A stretch of DNA of 64,000 bases from Streptomyces sclerotialus. GTDB taxonomy: Bacteria > Actinomycetota > Actinomycetes > Streptomycetales > Streptomycetaceae. Positions within the stretch are counted from its first letter, which is position 1. Each line of letters begins with the position of its first letter. Under the pieces are notes generated by a model. It did not search any database and was not told where the DNA came from. It saw nothing but the letters and a program-made list of their open reading frames with translations. The stretch lies in NCBI RefSeq assembly GCF_040907265.1, contig NZ_JBFOHP010000002.1, positions 3,310,501-3,374,500 of the forward strand. The letters are read 5' to 3'. The translations under genes were made by a program, and so were the position numbers. Below, piece by piece: positions 15,255 to 23,890 of this stretch.

Positions 15255-17678
15255 TCAGTCCCGCAGCAGGTCCGGCACCCCGTCGGCGTCCGGCTCGTCG
15301 CGGTCCCCGGAGATCACCGTCAGCCGCTGCGTGGCCCGGGTCAGCGCCACGTACAGCACCCGCAGCCCGGCCGGCGACTCGTCCGCGATCTCGGCGGGCG
15401 AGACCACCAGCGTCGCGTCGTACTCCAGCCCCTTGGCCTCCAGCGAACCCAGTGCCACCACGCGGTCGCCCAGGCCCGCGAGCCAGCCGCGGGCCTCCTC
15501 CCGGCGGTCCATGGCCACGACCACACCGACCGTGCCGTCCACCTCCTCCAGCAGCCGGCGCGCCTCCTCCCGTACGGAATCGCCCAGCCGGTCCCCGGCG
15601 ACGGCGAACCGCGGCCGCAGCCCCGTGGAACGCACCGCCTCCGGCGCGGCCATGCCCGGCATGGCCAGCGCCAGCACCCGGGCGGCGAGCTCGGCGACCT
15701 CGGCCGGGTTGCGGTAGTTCACCGTGAGGGTGAAACGGCGGCGCGGGCGGGTGCCCAGCGCCTCGTCCCGTGCCTCGGCGGCCTCGTCCGGGTCCGACCA
15801 CGAGGACTGCGCCGGGTCGCCCACCACGGTCCACGTGGCGTGCCGGCCGCGGCGGCCGACCATCCGCCACTGCATGGGCGTGAGGTCCTGCGCCTCGTCG
15901 ACGATGACGTGCGCGTAGTCCGTACGCTCCTCCGCGAGCCGCTCCCGGCGGCTGCGCCCCGAGGAGTTACGGTCCGCAAACGTGGTCAGCTCCTCCAGAC
16001 CGGTGAGCTGGTCCAGCGGGTCGGCCTCGCGCGGCCGGGCCGGGCGGGCCGGGGCGCCCAGGACCAGCTGGAGCTCGTCCAGGAGCGCGACGTCGTGGAC
16101 GGACAGCGGGCCCTGGCCCCGCGCGTCCAGGCGCCCCAGCGAGCGGGCCAGCTTCCGTACCTCGCGGTGCTGGAGCACCCGGCGCGACCAGCGGCCGAGC
16201 AGCTTCTCGTCGGCCATCGCGGCCAGCACCCGGCGCGGCGTCAGCTCGGGCCACCAGGCGTCCAGGAAGTCGATGAAGTCCTGCTCCGTGGTGATGTCCT
16301 CGTCGAACCCGCTGCGGGCCTCGGCGGCCAGCTCCGGGTCGCTGTAGCGGCGGTCCCCGCCGGTCTTCGCCCACAGCGCGTCCAGGATGAGCCGGCGGGC
16401 ACGCGGACGCAGCAGGTTGACCGGCGCGGTGCCGCCGAGGGCGGCCTGCCGGACGCGGCGCAGCTCGGCGGCGTCCAGCTCGATGCGCTGTCCGAAGGCG
16501 ACCACCCGGAGCCGGTCGGTGGGCACGGCAGGGGCCGCCGCGTCCTCGTCCGGGTCGCCGAAGGTCAGCTGGCCGTCCGGCTCCACGGCGGGGGCGGTGT
16601 CGGCGGCGAGCTCCAGGGCGCCCCTGGCGGCCTTGCGGAGCACCTTCACCATGCGGGAGGAGCCCTTGATGCGGGCCACGTCCGGCGCGTCGTGAGCAGT
16701 GGCCTCCGCGCCCTCCACCAGCGAGCCGAGCGCCCGGATGGCGACCTGGCCCTCCTCGCCGAGCGAGGGCAGCACGCCCTCGGTGTAGGCGACCAGCAGC
16801 GGGGTGGGCGAGACGATGAGGATGCCGCCCGCGTAGCGGCGCCGGTCCTGGTAGAGCAGGTAGGCGGCGCGGTGCAGGGCGACCGCGGTCTTGCCCGTAC
16901 CGGGCCCGCCCTCGACCTCGGTGACGGAGGCGGCGGGCGCCCGGATCACCATGTCCTGCTCGGCCTGGATGGAGGCGACGATGTCGCGCATGGAGTGGCT
17001 GCGGGCCCGGCCGAGTGCCGCCATCAGCGCGCCGTCGCCGACCGCCGGCAGTTCCTCGCCGGCCAGGGTCGCGGTGACCTCCGGGCGCATCAGGTCGTCC
17101 TCGACGCCGAGGACCTTGCGGCCCTTGGAACGGATGACGCGGCGGCGTACGACGCGGCCGGGGGCGACCGGCGTGGCCCGGTAGAAGGGCGCGGCGGCCG
17201 GGGCCCGCCAGTCGATGACCAGCGGGCTGTAGTCGGCGTCCAGGACGCCCAGGCGCCCGATGTGCAGCGTCTCGGCGATCTCGGCGCGGTTGTCCTCGGT
17301 GATCGCGCCGTCGGCGGGCTCGACGGAGGTGTACGCGCCGTCCGGGCCCCGTTTGCCGTCCTTGCCCAGGAGCAGGTCGATGCGGCCGAAGAGGAAGTCC
17401 TCGTACTCGGAGTTGAGGCGGTGCAGGTGGACGCCGGCCTGGAAGACCTGCGCGTCGCGCTCGGCGAGCGCGCCGGGCGTGCCGACCTGGCCGCGCTTGG
17501 CGGCGTCGGCCATCAGGAACTGTGCCTCGTGGATCTTCTCTTCCAGACGCCGGTAGACCCGGTCCAGGTGCGTCTGCTCGCCCGCGATCTCGCGGTCGCG
17601 GACGGAGTCGCTGTCGGGTACGGAATCCGGCGCGTGCGTGGAGTTCTCCGGCGCGTGCGTGGCGTTCTGCGCGGCCAC
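15255..17678 (-). CDS. HelD-like UvrD/Rep-family (SF1) ATP-dependent helicase/translocase
   Basis: 807 residues. An N-terminal HelD-type coiled region (EQTHLDRVYRRLEEKIHEAQ) precedes a split SF1 motor: Walker A EVEGGPGTGKTAVALHRAAY at ~265-285, Walker B/DExx VIVDEAQDLTPMQWRMVGRR, and C-terminal motifs ALGSLEAKGLEYDATLVVSP and VLYVALTRATQRLTVISGD. HelD proteins of this architecture bind RNA polymerase and release it from stalled or rifamycin-blocked complexes rather than unwinding DNA. Whether this member does so is inference. The start is a GTG with AAGGGGG upstream. The first residues repeat (NATHAPE, NSTHAPD). Its place next to sigU/rsuA matches SCO2952 of S. coelicolor from memory. Confidence 0.88.
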   Translation of the reverse strand: MAAQNATHAPENSTHAPDSVPDSDSVRDREIAGEQTHLDRVYRRLEEKIHEAQFLMADAAKRGQVGTPGALAERDAQVFQAGVHLHRLNSEYEDFLFGRIDLLLGKDGKRGPDGAYTSVEPADGAITEDNRAEIAETLHIGRLGVLDADYSPLVIDWRAPAAAPFYRATPVAPGRVVRRRVIRSKGRKVLGVEDDLMRPEVTATLAGEELPAVGDGALMAALGRARSHSMRDIVASIQAEQDMVIRAPAASVTEVEGGPGTGKTAVALHRAAYLLYQDRRRYAGGILIVSPTPLLVAYTEGVLPSLGEEGQVAIRALGSLVEGAEATAHDAPDVARIKGSSRMVKVLRKAARGALELAADTAPAVEPDGQLTFGDPDEDAAAPAVPTDRLRVVAFGQRIELDAAELRRVRQAALGGTAPVNLLRPRARRLILDALWAKTGGDRRYSDPELAAEARSGFDEDITTEQDFIDFLDAWWPELTPRRVLAAMADEKLLGRWSRRVLQHREVRKLARSLGRLDARGQGPLSVHDVALLDELQLVLGAPARPARPREADPLDQLTGLEELTTFADRNSSGRSRRERLAEERTDYAHVIVDEAQDLTPMQWRMVGRRGRHATWTVVGDPAQSSWSDPDEAAEARDEALGTRPRRRFTLTVNYRNPAEVAELAARVLALAMPGMAAPEAVRSTGLRPRFAVAGDRLGDSVREEARRLLEEVDGTVGVVVAMDRREEARGWLAGLGDRVVALGSLEAKGLEYDATLVVSPAEIADESPAGLRVLYVALTRATQRLTVISGDRDEPDADGVPDLLRD

Positions 17679-17767
17679 CCAGGCCCCCTTCTGCTGTGCG
17701 TAGGGCAGCCGTCAACCGTACGCGAAGCAGGTCGCGGGCGCACCTGTGAAGCGGTGCGGGCGTCCGG

Positions 17768-18529
17768 TCACACGTCGACGGCGGCCAGCCGTTCGCCGTC
17801 CAGCGTGCGGATTTCGAAGCGGTCGATCTCGGCGCGGCTCATGGCGGCGCCGCCGTTCGTGTAGAGCGGCTGCCGGCTCCACTTCGTGGCGCCGCCCTTG
17901 ACGCCGTACCCGCCGTACGGCACCGCCCAGGTGGTGACGGTCTGCTTCTCGCCGTCCTTGCCGATCGCGATGAGGGAGCAGGTCAGCGGCCCTTTGACGT
18001 TGCCGAGGCGGAGCGCGACGGAGGTGCCCCAGGGGCGGTCGGCCATGGCGACGCCGGCGGCGACCCCGGTGACCGGGTCGACGGCGGTGTGTTTCTCCCG
18101 GCCGCCGGCGTACATCAGCTCGGCCGGGCTCGCTGCCTGCCGAGGCGGCGGCGCCGTGTCCCCGGTGACGGCCAGGGTGGCGAGCGGTCCGCCGACGACC
18201 AGCGCGACGGCGGCCGCGACGAGGGCGAGCCGCCGCCGGCGCCCGCGCCGCCGGGCGGCGGCGGCCTCGGCCAGCAGGCCGCCCAGGACGCGCCGGGAGG
18301 GTTTCGGGACGAGCGTGGCCTCGGAGGGCGGGGCGCCCGTGCCGTCGCCGGCGAGCTCGGCCAGCAGCGGGGGCAGGCCGAGCAGGCCGTCCAGCTCGGT
18401 GGCGCAGCGGTCGCAGCCGGCGAGGTGTTCCTCGAAGCGGGCGGCGTGGTCGGCGTCCAGCACGCCGAGCGCGTAGGCGCCGACGTCGGTGTGGTCCGCC
18501 GGCCGGGCGGGCGGATGGGGCCGGTTCAC
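17768..18529 (-). CDS. rsuA: Anti-sigma factor, zinc-binding (RsuA-like)
   Basis: 253 residues, a membrane-anchored ZAS-family anti-sigma factor. The cytoplasmic N-terminus has the zinc motif H-x3-C-x2-C (EEHLAGCDRCATEL, ~34-45). A Arg-rich stretch (AAARRRGRRRRLAL) precedes one transmembrane helix (ALVAAAVALVVGGPLATLAV, ~101-121), followed by an outside domain of ~130 residues. It should hold the adjacent ECF sigma factor inactive until a signal from outside releases it. The GTG start overlaps the sigma factor's stop by four bases (GTGA), so the two are translated together in a fixed ratio. The symbol rests on synteny with S. coelicolor SCO2953/SCO2954. Confidence 0.85.
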   Translation of the reverse strand: MNRPHPPARPADHTDVGAYALGVLDADHAARFEEHLAGCDRCATELDGLLGLPPLLAELAGDGTGAPPSEATLVPKPSRRVLGGLLAEAAAARRRGRRRRLALVAAAVALVVGGPLATLAVTGDTAPPPRQAASPAELMYAGGREKHTAVDPVTGVAAGVAMADRPWGTSVALRLGNVKGPLTCSLIAIGKDGEKQTVTTWAVPYGGYGVKGGATKWSRQPLYTNGGAAMSRAEIDRFEIRTLDGERLAAVDV

Positions 18530-19047
18530 GCCGTCACTCCTCGTTCTTCCAGGGAGAGCTTCAGGGAGCGCAGTGCGTAGAAGACCCGGGACCGCACGGT
18601 GCCGGGCGGTACCCGCAGCACCTCCGCCGCCTCGTTGACCGTACGTCCCTTGAAGTACGTCTCGATCAGGGCCTCCCGGTGGGCGGGGCTCAGGTCGGCC
18701 AGCGCCTCGGAGAGGGTCATCAGGCGCAGCGCGCGGTCTATCTCGTCGGCGGCGGGCAGCGTCTCCAGGGGCGCCGCGTCCACCTCCTGGGGGCGGGCCT
18801 GGCGGCTGCGGTGCCCGTCGATGACGATCCGGCGGGCCACGGTCACCAGCCAGGGGCGTACGGACCCGGTGGCGCGTTGCAGCTGGTCGGCGTTGCGCCA
18901 GGCGCGCAGCAGGGTCTCCTGGACCACGTCCTCGGCGCGGTGGCGGTCGCCTGCCACCAGCCGCAGGACGAACGCGAGGAGCGGTCCCGCGTGCTCCTCG
19001 TACAAGGCCCGCATGAGTTCTTCGCCGGGCGTCGTCCGGTCGGCCAC
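18526..19047 (-). CDS. sigU: ECF RNA polymerase sigma factor (SigU-like)
   Basis: 173 residues from the GTG at 19047 (VADRTTPGEELMRALYEEHA), chosen because GAGG stands 8 bases before it; the frame stays open upstream with non-conserved residues. Region 2 (AFVLRLVAGDRHRAEDVVQE, TLLRAWRNADQL) binds core polymerase and the -10. Region 4 (LSPAHREALIETYFKGRTVN, EAAEVLRVPPGTVRSRVFYA) is the -35-binding helix-turn-helix. No extra domains are present. In S. coelicolor SigU affects aerial growth and is held by RsuA; transfer of that role here is by synteny and similarity. The upstream region 19080-19115 contains a GGAGCGAACTCCG-type inverted repeat that may be part of the promoter. Confidence 0.86.
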   Translation of the reverse strand: MADRTTPGEELMRALYEEHAGPLLAFVLRLVAGDRHRAEDVVQETLLRAWRNADQLQRATGSVRPWLVTVARRIVIDGHRSRQARPQEVDAAPLETLPAADEIDRALRLMTLSEALADLSPAHREALIETYFKGRTVNEAAEVLRVPPGTVRSRVFYALRSLKLSLEERGVTA

Positions 19048-19157
19048 GACGGCATCCTCGCGCAACGCCACTCCCCGGTCGACAGTACGGAGCGAACTCC
19101 GTTCGGAGCCGGTCTCCGAAAGCTCGCCGGGGAGTACGTACGGGCGCGTGCGGGTGT

Positions 19158-19751
19158 TCAGCCGGTGACGCGGGAGGCGGGGCCGAGGGTGGCGCGGCGG
19201 CGGTGCCGGGCCACCCGCTCGCGGTTGCCGCACACCTCGCTGGAGCACCAGCGCCGCCGGCGGCCGCGCGAGGTGTCCAGGTAGATCCGCGAGCACGTCT
19301 CGCCCTCGCACTGGCGCAGCTGGCCGCGGGCCACCGCGTCCGTCAGCATGCCGACCGCGTCCCGGGCCACCGCGGCCATCAGCCCGGCGCAGTCCGGCGC
19401 GCGTGCGCAGCGGCGCTCCAGTACGCCGTCCACGCTCCGTGCGGCGCGTTCGGGCGGTGGCGGGGCCTCCGCCGTGGCGTTGAGCAGTGCCAGGTCCCGG
19501 TCGGCGGCCCGGCCGCGGATCTCGTCGTGCACGATGCGCCGCAGCAGTTCGCGCAGCGCCCGGAAGCGGGCGACCCAGCTGCCGTCGACGGCGTCGAGCG
19601 GGGCGCTGCGCGGTACGACACCCGCGCCGATGAGCCAGGCCCTCAAGTGGTCGGGGCCGAGGAGCCGTTCGGCCGGCGCCTCGCCGGCCGTGGCCACCAG
19701 GTCCAGGCAGATCCGCCCGCAGTCGAACCGCAGGTCGTAAGGGGCCGCCAT
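19158..19751 (-). CDS. CGNR zinc-finger (ABATE-domain) regulator
   Basis: 197 residues from the ATG at 19751, with AAGGAG ten bases upstream. The N-terminus (YDLRFDCGRICLDLVATAGE) is the ABATE stress-induced ligand-binding domain. The C-terminus is the CGNR zinc finger: C-x4-C-x13-WC-x3-VCGNRERVARHRRR, starting at CEGETCSRIYLD. The family are presumed transcription regulators of small-molecule or stress response; targets are unknown. The gene is separated by 110 bases from the sigma-factor start downstream and by about 120 bases from the nnaR stop upstream, so it is probably its own unit. Confidence 0.88.
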   Translation of the reverse strand: MAAPYDLRFDCGRICLDLVATAGEAPAERLLGPDHLRAWLIGAGVVPRSAPLDAVDGSWVARFRALRELLRRIVHDEIRGRAADRDLALLNATAEAPPPPERAARSVDGVLERRCARAPDCAGLMAAVARDAVGMLTDAVARGQLRQCEGETCSRIYLDTSRGRRRRWCSSEVCGNRERVARHRRRATLGPASRVTG

Positions 19752-19873
19752 GTGCCTGTCACTCCTTAGGGGACAACGTCTCCCTCCAGAGTGCCCGGCC
19801 AGGCGCCTCGCCGGAACCCTCGGTACCGTCCTCGCGGCGCCGGCCGGCCCCGCCGGGTGCGACTTCAACGCCC

Positions 19874-21070
19874 TTACGCGTCGGCGTACTTGGTCTCCGC
19901 ATGCGGGTCCAGGGACAGCCGGTACCCGCGCTTGACCACCGTCTGGATCAGCTTCGGCACGCCCAGCGCCACCCGCAGCCGGGCCATCGCCGTCTCCACC
20001 GCGTGCTCGTCGCGGCCCGCGCCCGGCAGCGCGCGCAGCAGGTCGCCGCGGGAGACGACCCAGCCGGGCCGCCTGGCCAGCGCGCGCAGCAGCGACATCC
20101 CGGCGGGCGGCACGGGGCGCAGCTCGCCGTCGATGAGGACCGCGTGGCCGCGGATCTCCAGGCGCCGCCCGGCGACCGGCAACGGCCGTACCCGGCCGGG
20201 CAGTTCGTGGCAGAGCAGCTGGACCAGCGGGCCCAGCCGGAAGCGCTCCGGCTGCACGGTCGCGATCCCGTGGTTCTGCAGGGGCAGCGCGGTGACCGGG
20301 CCGACGCACGCGGGCACCACGTCGTGCCGCAGCGCGGCCAGCACCTCTTCCAGGAGGCCCCGCTCCTCGGCGCGGCGCAGCAGCGAGGCGGCGGCCGGAG
20401 CGCTGGTGAAGGTCACCGCGTCGACGGTGCGGGCCGCCACCGCGTCCAGCAGCCGGTCGACCGGGCCGATGTCCTCCGGCGGCATCCAGCGGTAGACCGG
20501 CACGCCGACCACCTCGGCGCCCGCGGCGCGCAGCGACTCCACGAAGCCGGGCAGCGGCTCGCCGTGCAGCTGGACCGCGATCCGCCGGCCGGCCACGCCC
20601 TCCTCCAGCAGCCGGTCCAGGACCTCGGCCATGGACTCCGAGGCGGGCGACCACTCCTCGGTGAGCCCGGCCGCGCGGATCGCGCCGCGCACCTTCGGGC
20701 CGCGCGCCAGCAGCCGTACCCGGCCCAGCCGCTCCAGCAGCGGCGTGCCCAGGCCCCAGCCCTCGGCGGCCTCCACCCAGCCGCGGAAGCCGATGGCGGT
20801 GGTGGCCACCACGATGTCCGGCGCGTCGTCGATGAGCTGCTTGGTCGCGGCCAGCAGCTCGGCGTCGTCGGTCAGCGGCACGATGCGCAGCGCGGGCGCG
20901 TGCACGACCTCGGCGCCGCGGCGCTCCAGCAGCGTGCCCAGCTCGGCGGCGCGGCGGGCCGCGGTCACCCCGACGGTGAATCCGGCCAGCGGCAGTCCGC
21001 CGGTCCGCTCGCCGCTCCGCCGAGGCGGTGCGCTGTCGTCCTGTAGGTCGTTTCGCTGTCCGTCGTGCAT
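19874..21070 (-). CDS. nnaR: Nitrate/nitrite assimilation regulator: uroporphyrinogen-III synthase-like domain fused to a winged-helix DNA-binding domain
   Basis: 398 residues. Residues ~25-285 match HemD (uroporphyrinogen-III synthase): GFTVGVTAARRAAELGTLLE, VEVVGVPVYRW-like segment, VDAVTFTSAPAAASLLRRAE, VVPACVGPVTALPLQNHGIA. Residues ~300-390 form an OmpR/PhoB-type winged helix (PPAGMSLLRALARRPGWVVS, AVETAMARLRVALGVPKLIQ, TVVKRGYRL). This is the architecture of NnaR of Streptomyces and mycobacteria, which works with GlnR on nitrate genes. The HemD part is thought to be a sensor more than an enzyme. The next gene upstream on the same strand encodes the nitrate transporter NarK, supporting the call. 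A GlnR-type box lies 146-161 bases before the start. Confidence 0.85.
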   Translation of the reverse strand: MHDGQRNDLQDDSAPPRRSGERTGGLPLAGFTVGVTAARRAAELGTLLERRGAEVVHAPALRIVPLTDDAELLAATKQLIDDAPDIVVATTAIGFRGWVEAAEGWGLGTPLLERLGRVRLLARGPKVRGAIRAAGLTEEWSPASESMAEVLDRLLEEGVAGRRIAVQLHGEPLPGFVESLRAAGAEVVGVPVYRWMPPEDIGPVDRLLDAVAARTVDAVTFTSAPAAASLLRRAEERGLLEEVLAALRHDVVPACVGPVTALPLQNHGIATVQPERFRLGPLVQLLCHELPGRVRPLPVAGRRLEIRGHAVLIDGELRPVPPAGMSLLRALARRPGWVVSRGDLLRALPGAGRDEHAVETAMARLRVALGVPKLIQTVVKRGYRLSLDPHAETKYADA

Positions 21071-21215
21071 TGGCTCTCGTCCCGCTCCGCAGTGGTGTGC
21101 GCCGGCTCAACGGCGGCCGGGTCCTGCCGTCCCCTGGGCGTCCGTCCCGGGGCGGTCCGGCAGACCGGATGCCCTTGATGCTGCCAAGGGTCCGTGACGG
21201 TCCGGGTTCACCGTT

Positions 21216-21231
21216 ATTTCTCCAGTGTTAC
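21216..21231 (-). promoter_or_regulatory. Candidate GlnR box upstream of nnaR
   Basis: On the minus strand the site reads GTAAC-ACTGGA-GAAAT. It matches the GlnR consensus gTnAc-n6-GaAAc except for the last base. GlnR is the nitrogen regulator of Streptomyces, so control of nnaR by nitrogen status is plausible. Confidence 0.5.
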
Positions 21232-21283
21232 GCCCGGGAGGCCCCGGACGTTCCCGCCGGGGCCCCTGCCGGGACGCGGACGA

Positions 21284-22645
21284 TCACACCTCCGCGTACG
21301 CCGGGCGCGGCACTTCCTCGGCCCGTACGTCCGGCTCCGGTGCCGTGCGCCGGAGGTATACGGCCCAGGTCACGGCCAGGCACAGCGCGTAGAAGACGAG
21401 GAAGGACACGAAGGCGGGCGTGCCGGAGCCCGCGGTCATGAAGGCCTGCCGGAAGGCGAGGTTGATGCCCAGCCCGCCGAGCGCGCCGACCGCGCCGATC
21501 AGTCCCATGGCCGCGCCCGAGAGGCGCCGTCCGTACGCCGCTGCCGCCTCGCCCGTCAGGCCGCGCGAGACCGCCTTGGCCTGGAAGATCGCCGGGATCA
21601 TCTTGTACGTGGAGCCGTTGCCGAGGCCGGTCAGCACGAAGAGCGCGATGAAGCCGACGAGGAAGACCGGCAGCGACTTCTGGACCGAGGCGACGATCAC
21701 GATGCCCGTCGCCACGCCCATCGCGGCGTAGTTCCCCAGGGTGATCCGCGCGCCCCCGAAGCGGTCGGCGAGCTTGCCGCCGACGGGCCGGATCAGCGAG
21801 CCGAGCAGCGGGCCGATGAAGGTGAGCGAGGCCGCCTGGAGCGGGGTCTGCGCGAACTGGTTCTGGAGCACGAGCCCGAAGGCGAAGCTGTAGCCGATGA
21901 ACGACCCGAAGGTGCCGACGTAGAGCAGCGCCATGATCCAGGTGTGCGGGTCGCGCGCCGCCTCCCGGGCCGCGCCGGTGTCGTTGGTGACCGGCGCCAG
22001 GTTGTCCATGAAGAGCGCCGCGCACACCGCGGCGACCACGACCAGCGGGATGTAGACGCCCAGCACGATGCGCGGGTGCGCGGCACCGGCGGTACCGATG
22101 ACCAGCAGGCCCAGCAGCTGGATGACGGGCACGCCGATGTTCCCGCCGCCCGCGTTCAGGCCCAGCGCCCAGCCCTTCTTGCGCAGCGGGTAGAAGGAGT
22201 TGATGTTGGTCATGGAGGAGGCGAAGTTGCCGCCGCCCACTCCGGTGAGCGCCGCGGCCACCATGAAGGTGGTGTACGAGGTGCCCGGCGTCATCACGAA
22301 GGCCGCGAAGACGGTCGGTACGAGGAGCAGCGCCGCGCTCAGCACCGTCCAGTTACGCCCGCCGAACCTGGCGACGGCGAAGGTGTAGGGCACCCGCAGG
22401 ATGCCGCCGACCACCGTCGGCATGGCGACGAGGAAGAATTTCCCGGCCGGGTCGATGCCGTACTCGGGCCCCATGAAGAGCACCATCACCGACCACAGGC
22501 TCCAGACCGAGAACCCGATGTGCTCGGAGAGCACCGAGAACCACAGGTTCCGGCGCGCGATCCGTTCGCCCTTCGCCTCCCAGAACGCCTCGTCCTCGGG
22601 GTCCCACTCCTCGATCCACCGCTTGCCCTTACGTGCCGCCGCCAT
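21284..22645 (-). CDS. narK: Nitrate/nitrite MFS transporter NarK
   Basis: 453 residues with about twelve membrane segments, of the nitrate/nitrite porter family. It has the two nitrate-signature glycine-rich motifs: ALTGVGGGNFASSMTNINSF in the fifth helix and LGGLGINLAFRQAF in the eleventh. An Arg/Asp-rich loop 2 is present (VPYTFAVARFGGRNWTVLSA), and a second set (RPVGGKLADRFGGARI) gives the MFS A-motif. The charged N-terminus (RWIEEWDPEDEAFWEAKGER) is typical of actinobacterial NarK. The ATG follows GGGAGG. It would import nitrate for assimilation or export nitrite. It lies 213 bases upstream of nnaR, pointing the same way. Confidence 0.93.
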   Translation of the reverse strand: MAAARKGKRWIEEWDPEDEAFWEAKGERIARRNLWFSVLSEHIGFSVWSLWSVMVLFMGPEYGIDPAGKFFLVAMPTVVGGILRVPYTFAVARFGGRNWTVLSAALLLVPTVFAAFVMTPGTSYTTFMVAAALTGVGGGNFASSMTNINSFYPLRKKGWALGLNAGGGNIGVPVIQLLGLLVIGTAGAAHPRIVLGVYIPLVVVAAVCAALFMDNLAPVTNDTGAAREAARDPHTWIMALLYVGTFGSFIGYSFAFGLVLQNQFAQTPLQAASLTFIGPLLGSLIRPVGGKLADRFGGARITLGNYAAMGVATGIVIVASVQKSLPVFLVGFIALFVLTGLGNGSTYKMIPAIFQAKAVSRGLTGEAAAAYGRRLSGAAMGLIGAVGALGGLGINLAFRQAFMTAGSGTPAFVSFLVFYALCLAVTWAVYLRRTAPEPDVRAEEVPRPAYAEV

Positions 22646-22694
22646 CGTGCCTCCCGGCTCTCGAAGTCTCCCGCTCCGAAGCTAGGGACGGCGC

Positions 22695-22710
22695 GTTTCA
22701 CGGCGGTGCC
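22695..22710 (-). promoter_or_regulatory. Weak GlnR-like box upstream of narK
   Basis: The minus strand reads GGCAC-CGCCGT-GAAAC. The GAAAC half is perfect and the first half lacks the T. It is placed 50-65 bases before the narK start. Confidence 0.3.
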
Positions 22711-22792
22711 GCCAGGTGTCACCGACGCAATATCGCTCTCACCCGGCGCTGCCGGGCACGGTGAGTACCGTCGGCGCCGCGCTCCACCGGGC

Positions 22793-23761
22793 TCACGCCG
22801 CCATCAGCCGGGCGTCCTCGGGCGGCAGCCAGGTGTCCCCGCCGCGGGACAGCCAGCCGCCCGCCGCGCCCAGTTCGCGCGCCGCGTCCCGCAGCGCGTC
22901 CAGGCCCGGGTGGCGCAGCCCGCGGCGCCAGACCACCGACACCGGGGACAGCGGCACGGGGTCCACGAGGGGCCGCAGCACCATCCCGGGCACCTCGATG
23001 AACTCCACACTGGCCAGTACGGACCAGCCGCGCTTCCGTACGACGCGGAGGAACTCGGCCGGGCCGTCGATCTCCGGGTACGGCGCCGCCGCCCGGATGC
23101 CGCGCCCTTCGAAGAGGCGCGCGGCCAGGGCGGTCCACTCCGCGGTGTGCGCGTTGCCCGCCCCCGTGTAGAGCGTCTCCCCGGCGAGCGCGTCCACGGG
23201 CACCGCGGCACGAGCCGCCAGCGGATGCTCCGCCGGCAGCAGGACGGCCATCGGCTCGTACCGCACCGGGTGGTGGGCCAGCCGGTTGCGCACCCCGCGC
23301 GGCAGCCCGGCGACCCGCCCGAAGGACACGTCCAGGCCGCCCGTCAGCAGCCCTTCGGCGGCACCGGTCAGGCCGCTGTGGAAGCGCGCGGCGAACTCCA
23401 GGTCGGGCGCCGCGGCCCGGGCCCGCTCCAGCACCCGGTACGCGGTGCCGACCGGGGCGCCCACGTCGACCAGCAGCGGGCGCTCGCGGTCGGCGCCGCC
23501 GTGGAAGGCCGCGGCCAGCTCGTCGTGCGCGGCGAGCACGCGCTGCGCATACGGGAGCAGCCGCTCGCCCTCGGGGGTGAGCCGCACCTGACGGGTGGTG
23601 CGCAGGAACAGCGTCGCACCGAGGTCGCGCTCCAGGCGGCGGATGTCCCGGCTGAGGGCCTGCTGGGCGACGTACAGGCGGGCGGCGGCACGGGTGAAGT
23701 GGAGCTCGTCGGCGACGGCCGTGAAGGCACGCAGCAGGCGCGGCTCTATGTCGTGGGGCAC
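22793..23761 (-). CDS. LysR-family transcriptional regulator
   Basis: 322 residues from the GTG at 23761 (VPHDIEPRLLRAFTAVADEL). The N-terminal helix-turn-helix is standard for LysR (HFTRAAARLYVAQQALSRDI, RRLERDLGATLFLRTTRQVR). The C-terminal two-lobe effector domain follows (LLVDVGAPVGTAYRVLERAR, GLDVSFGRVAG, EPMAVLLPAEHPLA, GRGIRAAAPYPEIDG). It faces an MFS exporter gene across a short intergenic region that holds a T-n11-A operator, so it most likely controls that exporter and itself. The inducer is unknown. The frame continues open well upstream on the opposite strand of the transporter, but that extension is not coding. Confidence 0.9.
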   Translation of the reverse strand: MPHDIEPRLLRAFTAVADELHFTRAAARLYVAQQALSRDIRRLERDLGATLFLRTTRQVRLTPEGERLLPYAQRVLAAHDELAAAFHGGADRERPLLVDVGAPVGTAYRVLERARAAAPDLEFAARFHSGLTGAAEGLLTGGLDVSFGRVAGLPRGVRNRLAHHPVRYEPMAVLLPAEHPLAARAAVPVDALAGETLYTGAGNAHTAEWTALAARLFEGRGIRAAAPYPEIDGPAEFLRVVRKRGWSVLASVEFIEVPGMVLRPLVDPVPLSPVSVVWRRGLRHPGLDALRDAARELGAAGGWLSRGGDTWLPPEDARLMAA

Positions 23762-23813
23762 ACACCCATGGTGACAAAGGCGAGATGACGAAGCGGAGGC
23801 CTGGTGGCCAACT

Positions 23814-23838
23814 GATTGACAACTGCGGGCGGTCAATC
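23814..23838. promoter_or_regulatory. LysR-type operator (T-n11-A palindrome)
   Basis: GATTGAC (23814-23820) and GTCAATC (23832-23838) are perfect inverted 7-mers separated by exactly 11 bases, the classic LysR recognition motif. It sits between the divergent LysR and MFS genes and upstream of the best MFS start. Confidence 0.7.
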
Positions 23839-23890
23839 GGTGGAAGGAAGGTGTTGGACGCCGTGGGGACGCCGGCCCGATCGTGAAGGG

